This document shows positions 15,727 to 23,182 of a stretch of DNA of 28,478 nucleotides, piece after piece. Each line of letters starts with the position of its first letter. The stretch's first letter is position 1. The stretch is taken from positions 1 to 28,478 of the forward strand of contig JBMNCR010000022.1 in NCBI GenBank assembly GCA_049366695.1, given 5' to 3'. The notes under the pieces are model-generated. The model was not told the DNA's origin, ran no database searches, and was given only the letters and a program-made list of their open reading frames with translations. The translations under genes were made by a program, and so were the position numbers. This stretch comes from JBMNCR01 sp049366695. Lineage in GTDB: Bacteria > Bacillota > Clostridia > Eubacteriales > Alkalibacteraceae.

Positions 15727-15898
15727 AACATATACAATAAGAAAAATTTAAATACTATATTATTTAATCTATTATACTACTTTTTTTCAAATAATTTATT
15801 CTACTATTGTTTTTATAAAAATATATTATATTTTTTTTATTTTATAGATAAAATCTCTTTACTCATTGACATTAATTGTTTATATATTGTTATTGTAT
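15727..15898. other. Gene-free stretch after TetR gene 1
   Basis: Extremely T-rich DNA with no recognisable gene or terminator stem. Confidence 0.5.
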
Positions 15899-16139
15899 CT
15901 AAACCCATTTTTTACATATTCGTGTATTATTCACTATTTGTAGTATATCATCTGCATCTATGTGACCGTAAGCTACTACAGTTACTAAATTTACTCCTAT
16001 AATAATTTTATGATCAGCCCTACCCCATATTCTGTTAATCCATTTACGGTAGCTTTCGTAAACTCTAGTACTAAAGTTAATATTCCACTTATAACTACTA
16101 TATCTGTATTTTTCTTTGTAATTTCTTTGTGATTTCTTT
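15899..16139 (-). pseudogene. Possible decayed gene end, unrecognised
   Basis: One minus-strand frame is open for about 79 codons ending at TAG 15899-15901; it contains RVYESYRKWINRIWGRADHK, IIIGVNLVTVVAYG and HIDADDILQIVNNTRICKKW. A second frame over the same bases reads DIVVISGILTLVLEFTKA and VNGLTEYG, so the original protein may be split between frames. No start codon with a ribosome site fits. The family is not recognised. Confidence 0.35.
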
Positions 16140-16141
16140 TA

Positions 16142-16174
16142 AATGGGAATTATTTTAATATAATAATTCCCATT
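16142..16174. repeat. Perfect 13-bp inverted repeat
   Basis: AATGGGAATTATT and AATAATTCCCATT flank a 7-base loop. It is about 235 bases beyond the SLC13 stop and could end that transcript, though no clear T run follows. The remaining bases to 16408 hold nothing recognised. Confidence 0.5.
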
Positions 16175-16408
16175 ACTAAAAGAAGTGTAGCAACTCTGTA
16201 AATCCTATTTAATAGATTTGGTATTAGATTTGCAATCATTCCAATCGTTCGAAAGTAATGTATTTCTGACAATCCAATTGTAATAACAAATTACTGAAAT
16301 ATTTTGCTCCTATCTAAATTAATGTCAAAAGTGATATTAATAATTATTATACAAGCAAATATTATCGTTATATTTCAACATAATCTATCACTATAATATC
16401 TTTATTTG

Positions 16409-17848
16409 CTAAAATATAAGCGGTGAAGAAAAAGAAATCCAAAGTGCAGCTATAAATATCCAAACTATCGACATGACAAATCCAACTCTGGCTAACTCTC
16501 CTATTTTGTAATATCCTTTTGTGTAGGGTATAAGTTGTACTGCATTTAAAGGAAGTATAGATGAGTTTGAAGCAAACATCCCCACAACTATGACGATCAT
16601 AACAGGATTTATCCCAAATTGTTCAGCCATCAAATATGCAGGTATCGTTAACATGGAAATCATTGCCGGTCCAATTGGAATAATTGTCAACAATACTGTA
16701 ACCAAACCCCCTACAACAACAATTAATGTGAATACATTGATATTCGAAAACCCACCCGTTACTTGTTCGATGACTAAAGAAACCAGTCCATTTTGTACTG
16801 CAATATTCCCTAGTGAAATTACAGCTCCTCCCATGAGCATAATTTCCCACGGTACATTCATTTTAAATTCTTCCCACGTAAATGCCCTAACCCCTGGCAT
16901 CATCAAAATAGCCAAGCCTATAATTGCAATTGTTGTTGTATTTAATACTTTTATCCATGAACTTCCAACCCATGCAACGATAATTGCAAATAAAATAAAC
17001 AATACCAATTTTTCACTTTTTAAATCACTCTGTACAATCTTTGTTTTATTTTCAAAGTTTACAAGCACACTGCTTTCTATATTATCAGCATGGTAAAATC
17101 TTGTAATAATAAACCATGAAATAAAGAGCATAACCAAAGCTACAGGCAACCCCAAAGCCATCCACTGCAAAAATGTGACATTTGTACCGTTATACCCTTT
17201 CAAAATATTTAATCCCATAACATTAATAGTAGAACCCACAGGTGTAGATGTACCACCTAACAACGATGCAATGGGTACCGCAATTAATATCATTCTTCCC
17301 AATCTCTTTTTTTCGGTTTCATCCTTAATAAGATTGATTAATTCCATTGCAAATCCAACAGCAATAACAACTGCTGTAATATCACTCATAATACAAGAAA
17401 GAAGGAAAGTCATTGTCATAAAAGCCAATGTAATTTTTTTGACATCTTCTTTACATAAATTTAATAGTTTGATAAGAACTCGTTGTGAAAATCTTGTTTT
17501 TCTTAATGCCATTGCATACCCGAAAGATGCAATTACAAAATAGTTTGCAGCATTTGTAAACCCGGCAAATGATACGTTTAATGATTCGGTTAGCCCCACC
17601 AAAGGTTGCAATACGATGACTAACAAACTCACTGCACCAATGGGAATCGGGTGAAAAATCCAAAGCAAAAGAGCCATGGCGATAAAACATATACTACTTA
17701 CCATCAATTTACTCAAAACCCCAAAACTTGGCAGATAAATCGCCAATAATAATAACACTGCTGCTGCTAAGAATATAATGACAGTTTTTTTAGATGACAT
17801 TATCATTGTAGGCTTTATTCCCTTATCCTGTTCACTTGTATTGTTCAT
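16409..17848 (-). CDS. SLC13/DASS-family anion (dicarboxylate) transporter
   Basis: A 479-residue membrane carrier of the divalent-anion sodium symporter type, with about 11-12 helices and inverted-repeat architecture. The two substrate hairpin motifs are recognisable: GGTSTPVGSTINVMGLN in the first half and SNSSILPLNAVQLIPYT in the second. Members move C4 dicarboxylates, citrate, sulfate or tartrate-like anions. The long frame begins at 17908, but the ATG at 17848 is chosen because AAGGGGGAG lies just before it and the 20 upstream residues look non-coding. It follows module B in the same orientation but behind a hairpin at 17927-17963, so it may be a separate unit. It could export a demethylated acid or import a carboxylated substrate; this is inference. 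Confidence 0.88.
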   Translation of the reverse strand: MNNTSEQDKGIKPTMIMSSKKTVIIFLAAAVLLLLAIYLPSFGVLSKLMVSSICFIAMALLLWIFHPIPIGAVSLLVIVLQPLVGLTESLNVSFAGFTNAANYFVIASFGYAMALRKTRFSQRVLIKLLNLCKEDVKKITLAFMTMTFLLSCIMSDITAVVIAVGFAMELINLIKDETEKKRLGRMILIAVPIASLLGGTSTPVGSTINVMGLNILKGYNGTNVTFLQWMALGLPVALVMLFISWFIITRFYHADNIESSVLVNFENKTKIVQSDLKSEKLVLFILFAIIVAWVGSSWIKVLNTTTIAIIGLAILMMPGVRAFTWEEFKMNVPWEIMLMGGAVISLGNIAVQNGLVSLVIEQVTGGFSNINVFTLIVVVGGLVTVLLTIIPIGPAMISMLTIPAYLMAEQFGINPVMIVIVVGMFASNSSILPLNAVQLIPYTKGYYKIGELARVGFVMSIVWIFIAALWISFSSPLIF

Positions 17849-17926
17849 AAATATTTTCTCCCCCTTATATATAAATTGTATTGCATGTTTATTATGTATG
17901 AACATCAAGTAAAGTAATATTTTTTA

Positions 17927-17963
17927 ATGTTTTCCGACTTTTAATTTCAAAGCCGGAAAACAT
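17927..17963. terminator. Hairpin at the end of module B
   Basis: ATGTTTTCCG (17927-17936) and CGGAAAACAT (17954-17963) pair perfectly, and CTTT/AAAG extends the stem past one mismatch. It lies between the 48-residue gene and the SLC13 gene. No strong T run follows on the minus strand, so termination may be partial. Confidence 0.6.
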
Positions 17964-17969
17964 ATTTCA

Positions 17970-18116
17970 TTATGTAATCAAGAAAGATAATAAACCCATC
18001 AAAGCCTCTTCAGGACCCTGAATACTATCTTCAGCATTTTCTTTTGCTTCCATTGGAATATCATATATTTTTAGATTTTCTTCTAAAGAATGATAATATT
18101 TTGATGTAATTTCCAT
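17970..18116 (-). CDS. Small acidic protein of module B (48 residues)
   Basis: This short frame encodes 48 residues: an acidic, helix-prone start MEITSKYYHSLEENLKIYD, a middle PMEAKENAEDSIQGPEEA, and a hydrophobic end LMGLLSFLIT. It starts 20 bases after the UroD-like stop and has a good ribosome site (GAGGAG, 9 bases before ATG 18116), so it is probably translated as the last gene of the GPH-UroD transcript. I recognise no family. It is far too short to be a corrinoid protein. It might be a small partner of the UroD-like protein, or the start of a truncated gene. Confidence 0.55.
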   Translation of the reverse strand: MEITSKYYHSLEENLKIYDIPMEAKENAEDSIQGPEEALMGLLSFLIT

Positions 18117-18136
18117 GTTTCATATCTCCTCTCTTT

Positions 18137-19303
18137 TTAACTATAAACCCCATATTGCTGAATACATTTTAATAATGCCTGTACATTTTCTACTTTTGCA
18201 TCACTAGCTCTTAAAATTCCTTTATCTAATCCAAAAACATAATTTCCACCAGGAGCTAAAATATCCATCAATTCTTTTGCCTTATCTTCAACCTCCTGTA
18301 CACTGCCAGATCTAAGTAATGCGATGGGGTAAATACCTTGGATGATATGCTTATCTCCTATCTTTTCCTTAATAACTTTAGGATCTCCATATTCAAACTG
18401 CATTTCACATCCTGCAGGTAAATCTTTTAAATAATCTAAATATCGCATCCAATTTTCTTCACAAAACATAAATACACCAAATCCAGCATCTGTAATTTCT
18501 TCAATCATTCGTTTATATGTTGGCCACCAAAATTTTGCAAAGTCCTTTTCTCGCATATATGTAGCCATATGTAATGCTATTCCGACTCTAATCTTTTTAT
18601 CTGGTTTTCCTGTAGGCATTCCAAGCTTTAATGCAAGTGGCAATAATGCTTCGCATGCATCAAGCACTTTTTGAGGATACCTTCTGATATCAGAATTAAC
18701 CCCAGTAAATGATCGGAATGTATCAGCTAATAAATCATAAGGAGCTCTAGTCCTTTTAACAATAAAATTACCTTGTGCTTTTCCATATTTAGCTGAAATT
18801 TTTGCAGAGGCAGGTCCCACTTTTCCCATGATACCTTTCATTGACATTTGCATTTTCATCAATGCAATCATGTTATTTGGTGCTGGTTTTGCTAATTCTG
18901 TATAAAATTTTGGGAGTACTTTCTCCCAACAAACTGCAATAGGATCTGCAATCAATGCATCATAGTCTTCGGGTTCCATTCCATGTACATCAGGATGTTG
19001 CATAAAACCATCTCCACCCATAACGTAATTCTTTGCTCCCAACATCTTATAAAATGACGGTAATCTAGATGAAAATCCAACCACTTGATCTGTATCTAGT
19101 AGTTTATTTGTATAATCCATTGCTTCTATCATCTTATCTGCACTATACTGATCTAAGACTAAGTCCATCCCAGCATATTCAATACTTGCTGCCCCATCTA
19201 CTCCAATAGTAATAGGAATTCTTTTGGGTATCCTCCCTTCATAAACATCAATAAAATTTTGTTTTCTTTCTTGTGATTGTTCACTTATCGCTATACTTTC
19301 CAA
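18137..19303 (-). CDS. UroD-family methyltransferase-like protein (module B)
   Basis: A 388-residue member of the same UroD superfamily group as the protein at 12157, but distant from it. The shared core is H-x6-9-F-x-KFWWPTYK-x-x-I (His 245), then VFMFCEENW with Glu 282, equivalent to Glu 284 of the other protein. The cysteine three residues after the conserved histidine in module A is threonine here (residue 248), so metal binding may differ. The C-terminal element is GLDKGILRASDAKVENVQALL. The start is a TTG at 19303, supported by AAAGGAG 8 bases upstream; no ATG fits. It lies 70 bases after the GPH symporter. No corrinoid gene accompanies it, so it may share the module A carrier, act as the second methyltransferase, or do another reaction. 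Confidence 0.8.
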   Translation of the reverse strand: MESIAISEQSQERKQNFIDVYEGRIPKRIPITIGVDGAASIEYAGMDLVLDQYSADKMIEAMDYTNKLLDTDQVVGFSSRLPSFYKMLGAKNYVMGGDGFMQHPDVHGMEPEDYDALIADPIAVCWEKVLPKFYTELAKPAPNNMIALMKMQMSMKGIMGKVGPASAKISAKYGKAQGNFIVKRTRAPYDLLADTFRSFTGVNSDIRRYPQKVLDACEALLPLALKLGMPTGKPDKKIRVGIALHMATYMREKDFAKFWWPTYKRMIEEITDAGFGVFMFCEENWMRYLDYLKDLPAGCEMQFEYGDPKVIKEKIGDKHIIQGIYPIALLRSGSVQEVEDKAKELMDILAPGGNYVFGLDKGILRASDAKVENVQALLKCIQQYGVYS

Positions 19304-19373
19304 TATAAATGCTCCTTTCAGTTTTGCTTTTACATATTTACAAATAACTTAATGCCTACTCAAATTATTGATA

Positions 19374-20840
19374 TTAATTTAATATACTTAAATCCGCATT
19401 TTTTCCAACTCTATCAGCATCTATTTCAGTTCTTATTTTTGCTAATTTATTGTCATTTAAGGGATAAAAGAATGCAACTAATCCAAAGCAAACAATTGCT
19501 AAAGTAAGAGGTAGTACCGTTTGAAGATTAATAAGTGTTTTTATAACTTCAGCCGAAGGAAGTGCCCCATCAGCATATTTTGCAGCATTATATCCAGCTG
19601 CTGCAAGTAAAGCTGTTCTTATCATTACTGAAAAAGTCATTCCAACACGAATAGAAACAGAGTAAATTGACATATTAAGACCATCAGCTTTCTCACCTGT
19701 TCTCCATGTACCATAATCTGCAGCGGCTGCAAACATAGGCATCAAATATGCTTCAATAACACCACCAAAAAAACTAGCTACTGATATAATTACCACAAAC
19801 ATTGCTGTAGAAAGATGTTTAAATATCAATGTTGCTATTAAAAGAATAATTATATGTGCTACACCACCAGCAACAAATGCTTTTTTTGAATCTTTAAATA
19901 TCTTAACCCAAACAACTCCAAATATTGCTCCTAATATTGCACATAAATTAAAAGCTAACATAAATGTTCCCATATAAGAAAAGTCTTGTGCAACATATTT
20001 AAAAAAGTATGTTGCGCTCATTACTTGGAAAAAATAATACATTTTATGTATTGTTAAGAACAAAAACATTACTAACAAAGCTCTGTTAGTTATTAATCCC
20101 TTCAATACTACCCTTAATGGTACTTTTGGTTTTTTCTTGCTTGCACCTATATTTTTTTCAGCTATTGCTTCTTTTTCTATAGATGAGCCTTTTAAAACGA
20201 CTGCAAATGCAAGATAACATAATACTCCAAATATTCCTAAAACATAACCAGTAGAGGCCCATCCACCTGCTTCAGAACCTGATATTGCAGTAAAGTAAAT
20301 TAATAGAGCTGGTACAATATATCCCCATAATGTCTTGCCACCATCACGTCCTATCTTCTGTCCAATTGCCAAATACGATCTGGTTTTAGGATCAGTTGAT
20401 AATCTAGGATAAAGAGAAACAGCAGTTATATTAACTATTGCCAAAGATACCGCAATCAAAATACTAAGTAAAAATACAAAAAAACCTAACCCCTCCGGTG
20501 CTGACGTTATTGAAGGTAATGTAAACAAAATCATATATGAAATTGCAGCACCCACTGAACCGATTATTATCCATTGCCAATATTTACCTTTTTTAAATGT
20601 AAATCTATCCAAAAACGTACCAAACACCGGTGAAGCTACCCAATCCAAAGCATTTTTTACTGCCTCTAAAATACCTGATAATAAAATAGGTATCATATAT
20701 ACATCAGTCAATAGCATCGCCATATATCCGTCGAAATACGCCTTGAAAGTTGATCCTCCAAATTGTGGAAGTATAAATAGATTTCTTGTAAGTTTATCTC
20801 TTTTTTTAGCTATTTCTTTGTTTTCCATTTGATTCTCCAT
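19374..20840 (-). CDS. GPH-family (MelB-like) sodium symporter
   Basis: A 488-residue, 12-helix carrier of the glycoside-pentoside-hexuronide:cation symporter family. The cation-site region in helix 2 is visible as ILEAVKNALDWVASPVFGTF, followed by LDRFTFKKGKYWQWI, the GPH form of the loop 2-3 signature D-R-x-x-x-x-x-G-x-x-R/K-x-W. Known members import sugars and glycosides with Na+ or H+. It is the first gene of module B and has a consensus promoter covered by a large palindrome. The pairing with a UroD-like protein suggests that it imports a methylated or glycosylated compound. The ATG at 20840 has GGAGG 7 bases upstream. A weak sequence match to melibiose carriers does not fix the substrate. 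Confidence 0.87.
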   Translation of the reverse strand: MENQMENKEIAKKRDKLTRNLFILPQFGGSTFKAYFDGYMAMLLTDVYMIPILLSGILEAVKNALDWVASPVFGTFLDRFTFKKGKYWQWIIIGSVGAAISYMILFTLPSITSAPEGLGFFVFLLSILIAVSLAIVNITAVSLYPRLSTDPKTRSYLAIGQKIGRDGGKTLWGYIVPALLIYFTAISGSEAGGWASTGYVLGIFGVLCYLAFAVVLKGSSIEKEAIAEKNIGASKKKPKVPLRVVLKGLITNRALLVMFLFLTIHKMYYFFQVMSATYFFKYVAQDFSYMGTFMLAFNLCAILGAIFGVVWVKIFKDSKKAFVAGGVAHIIILLIATLIFKHLSTAMFVVIISVASFFGGVIEAYLMPMFAAAADYGTWRTGEKADGLNMSIYSVSIRVGMTFSVMIRTALLAAAGYNAAKYADGALPSAEVIKTLINLQTVLPLTLAIVCFGLVAFFYPLNDNKLAKIRTEIDADRVGKNADLSILN

Positions 20841-20944
20841 TTTAATCCTCCTTTTTTAAAAGTTTATCGCCAGTAATACTCTTTTTTTATAATAATACGA
20901 CACTAAACCTCCCTTCTTTCTTTTTATAATATAATGAAAATTAC

Positions 20945-20986
20945 ATAATAATACTGTACATTAATTATTATGTACAGTATTATTAT
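20945..20986. promoter_or_regulatory. Large operator-like inverted repeat of module B
   Basis: The 17-bp arms ATAATAATACTGTACAT (20945-20961) and ATGTACAGTATTATTAT (20970-20986) are exact complements around 8 bases, and each arm contains the palindrome TGTACA. The repeat covers the -10 box and the expected transcription start of the module B promoter, the classic place for a repressor, and lies between that operon and the divergent TetR gene. Confidence 0.78.
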
Positions 20987-21010
20987 AATTCGGCAAGCAT
21001 ATAATGTCAA
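20982..21010 (-). promoter_or_regulatory. Consensus sigma-A promoter of module B
   Basis: On the minus strand TTGACA (21010-21005) and TATAAT (20987-20982) are separated by exactly 17 bases, a perfect consensus promoter. The start would be near 20975, giving a leader of about 135 bases before the GPH gene. Such a strong promoter needs tight repression, which fits the overlapping palindrome. Confidence 0.82.
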
Positions 21011-21101
21011 CCATTTTGTATTATTTTAAACATATATAATTTTATACTATTATTTATATGTACAATATTTAGTTGCACTTAAAATTATATGACAAATAGT
21101 A

Positions 21102-21140
21102 TTGACTTCATAAATCTTAATGTTATTATTAACTAGGAGG
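21102..21140 (+). promoter_or_regulatory. Conserved upstream block of TetR gene 2
   Basis: ATTGACTTCATAAAT-NNN-AATGTT at 21101-21124 is the same block as before TetR gene 1, again ending just before the ribosome site AGGAGG (21135-21140). TTGACT with a 17-base spacer to ATTATT is the promoter reading. The non-coding match is better than the codon-level match of the two genes, suggesting a conserved protein-binding site. Confidence 0.6.
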
Positions 21141-21147
21141 GATACAA

Positions 21148-21804
21148 ATGTACGAAAAAGGTATAGAAACAAAAAAAAATATCTACATGACTGCTAAACA
21201 ATTATTTTATGAATATGGGTATCGCAAAACTACTATTAGATTAATTGCAAAACATGCAAATGTACCTATAGGTTTAATAACTTATCACTTTAAAAATAAA
21301 GACAATATAGTCAAAGATATATACAATGATTATATTAACAATATTTTTCTTTTACTTGATTCTTCAACTGAAGAAAATATTAAAAGCACTCTTCTTCGTC
21401 AAATAACAGGATTACGTATTTATTATAATAATATTTTAATAGATGAGAATAATTCTAATTTCTTTTATGAACAAATGTTAAAAAATTCTAATTTCAGGAT
21501 ATTATTTGATACTGTTGAGAGAAATTATAAAAAAATTCTAAATGAATTCAATATTTTTATACCGTCAAATGAATATAGGGCTTATATTATTTCTGAATTT
21601 GGAGCACGCCATGAATTATTATTAAGTTATTTTTCGGGCAATCTTGATTTTTCAATTCAAGAATTAGTTGATGTAATATCATGTATTGCACCAAGATTAT
21701 TTAAAATTGATCATAATATTGTTAATAGTATGTTATATAGTTCTATGAAGATATTTAAAAGTTTAGATGATTCTACTCTTAACGATGTGAAGTTTTTAGT
21801 TTAA
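21148..21804 (+). CDS. TetR-family regulator 2 (divergent from module B)
   Basis: A 218-residue TetR-type repressor and paralogue of the regulator at 15070. The helix-turn-helix (about 11-58) reads YGYRKTTIRLIAKHANVPI then LITYHFKNKDNIV, almost identical to the first copy, so both may recognise similar DNA. Differences concentrate in residues 60-150, the ligand pocket, so the inducers probably differ. It is transcribed away from the GPH-UroD operon across 307 bases holding the palindromic operator, the standard arrangement for a TetR repressor and its target. Start ATG with AGGAGG 7 bases upstream. The terminal hairpin is at 21806-21849. Confidence 0.92.
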   Translation: MYEKGIETKKNIYMTAKQLFYEYGYRKTTIRLIAKHANVPIGLITYHFKNKDNIVKDIYNDYINNIFLLLDSSTEENIKSTLLRQITGLRIYYNNILIDENNSNFFYEQMLKNSNFRILFDTVERNYKKILNEFNIFIPSNEYRAYIISEFGARHELLLSYFSGNLDFSIQELVDVISCIAPRLFKIDHNIVNSMLYSSMKIFKSLDDSTLNDVKFLV

Positions 21805-21805
21805 T

Positions 21806-21849
21806 TTTAATAGTAATGCAATCTTTTTATTGATTGCATTACTATTAAA
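21806..21849. terminator. Perfect 18-bp stem between TetR 2 and the acetyltransferase
   Basis: TTTAATAGTAATGCAATC (21806-21823) and GATTGCATTACTATTAAA (21832-21849) are exact complements with an 8-base loop. It lies between convergent genes and probably ends both transcripts, although neither side has a long T run. Confidence 0.7.
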
Positions 21850-21876
21850 TATGTCTTACATAATTATTTGCATTAT

Positions 21877-22406
21877 TTATTTTACTATAAATTTTTCTTC
21901 TTCGATAGGTTCATCAGGTCCTATTAGTTCTAATTGATAAAAAGCTAAATCTAACCATTTTTCAAATTTATATCCAGCTTTTTTTATAATCCCTGCAAAT
22001 TTAAATCCAAGCTTTTCGTGCAAAATAATACTTCCATAATTTTCTGAATCAATACCAGCAACCATTGTAGCATATTTTCTTTCATTAGCTAACGTAATGA
22101 TTTCTTCCAATAGTTTTTTTCCTATTCCTTCTTGTCTATAATCTTTATGTACGTATATAGAATTCTCAATTGTATATTTGTAAGCTGGATGTTGTCTAAA
22201 AGAGTCAAAAGTTGCAAATCCAATCACCTTTTTACTTTCTTCATACACTAAAACCGGATAATTATTGTCACTTTTTTTTTATACCATATTTTTCTTTCTT
22301 CTATAGTTTGAGGTGTATAAGCATATATAGAAGTGGTATTTATTATAGCATCATTAAAGATTGATAATATCTCTTCTATATCGTTGTCAGTAGCTAGTCT
22401 AATCAT
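21877..22406 (-). pseudogene. GNAT N-acetyltransferase, frameshifted at a run of nine A
   Basis: Read across two frames this is a complete acetyltransferase of the phosphinothricin/PAT-like GNAT group. It starts at ATG 22406 (MIRLATDNDIEEILSIFNDA, then TPQTIEERKIWYKKK) and continues in the next frame as NYPVLVYEESKKVIGFATF. The acetyl-CoA loop motif is RQEGIGKKLLEE, and the C-terminal GFKFAGIIKKAGYKFEKWLD is also present. The break is in a homopolymer (nine T at 22272-22280 on the plus strand); seven or ten would restore the frame. The ribosome site AGGAG lies in the end of the YcxB-like gene, so the two are coupled. The gene may be dead, rescued by slippage, or affected by a sequencing error. 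Confidence 0.85.
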
Positions 22407-22410
22407 TTTT

Positions 22411-22911
22411 TTATTCTCCTGAAGTAGATATATATTTATAATATATATTTTTTAACTCAATTACATCCTGCTTATTTATAAATCTAAATGGTATTATAAA
22501 TGCCTGATTTTTAGTTAAAAATATATACAAAGTTTCTTTGCCTTCTTCAATTTTAAGTATTTCTTTCCATGATATATTATCGTCTATTTGTTCAGAATCT
22601 ATACTCATACCTAATTCATTAAAAGAATAATTTTGAGTACTATTCAATACTGTATTAGATTTAAATGTTATTTTCTGTCTTACTTTTGAAGTTATCTGTG
22701 TATATAATAGTACAAAAACAGACCCTAGTGAAATAATAAAATATGCACTAGTAAACATTTTCCAATAAATCGATATCATAAGATTAATTATCACAACAAA
22801 ATATACAATACACATTATTAAATTAGTCTTCCTATTCACATATCTATTAAACTTTTTATAATCTTCATAATTTAATACAACACTTAAATTGATTTTACTG
22901 TCAGATTTCAT
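22411..22911 (-). CDS. YcxB-like membrane protein
   Basis: A 166-residue protein of the YcxB family, whose function is unknown. Two closely spaced membrane helices are at about residues 31-75 (LIMCIVYFVVIINLMISIYW and AYFIISLGSVFVLLY). They are followed by a C-terminal soluble beta-rich domain whose family features are the SWKEILKIEE and TLYIFLTKNQAFIIPFRFI segments. The start at ATG 22911 has AGGAGG 6 bases upstream. Its stop is only 4 bases before the acetyltransferase ATG, so these two form an operon. Confidence 0.8.
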   Translation of the reverse strand: MKSDSKINLSVVLNYEDYKKFNRYVNRKTNLIMCIVYFVVIINLMISIYWKMFTSAYFIISLGSVFVLLYTQITSKVRQKITFKSNTVLNSTQNYSFNELGMSIDSEQIDDNISWKEILKIEEGKETLYIFLTKNQAFIIPFRFINKQDVIELKNIYYKYISTSGE

Positions 22912-23081
22912 TATATACCTCCTGTAAGTACTAGATATATTATATCATTAAATAATTAAGCTATCATTGAAACAAACATAATTACCTTAAATTTGTATAA
23001 TTGTTTTTAACCATCCTTTTTGCGTACGTTCATCACATAAAAAAATTTATTAGATGCTAATAACAAAGTAATAATTAAAGT

Positions 23082-23122
23082 TAGGAGTCGCTTTAATACT
23101 GCCATAATACTAAAGACTCCTA
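23082..23122. repeat. Hairpin downstream of the MTHFR gene
   Basis: TAGGAGT/ACTCCTA and the inner CTTTA/TAAAG pair around a 15-base loop. It lies about 60 bases beyond the MTHFR stop on the minus strand and before the YcxB operon, so it may end the MTHFR transcript, though no strong T run is present. Confidence 0.45.
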
Positions 23123-23182
23123 CGAAATTAATTCATAGAAGTCTCAAATTATTAAAATTGAATTTTTAGTTTCTACCTTTAA

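Noticed and set aside
16590..17543. Long plus-strand reading frames inside the SLC13 gene
   Set aside because: They are antisense shadows of a membrane-protein gene, without ribosome sites or family matches.
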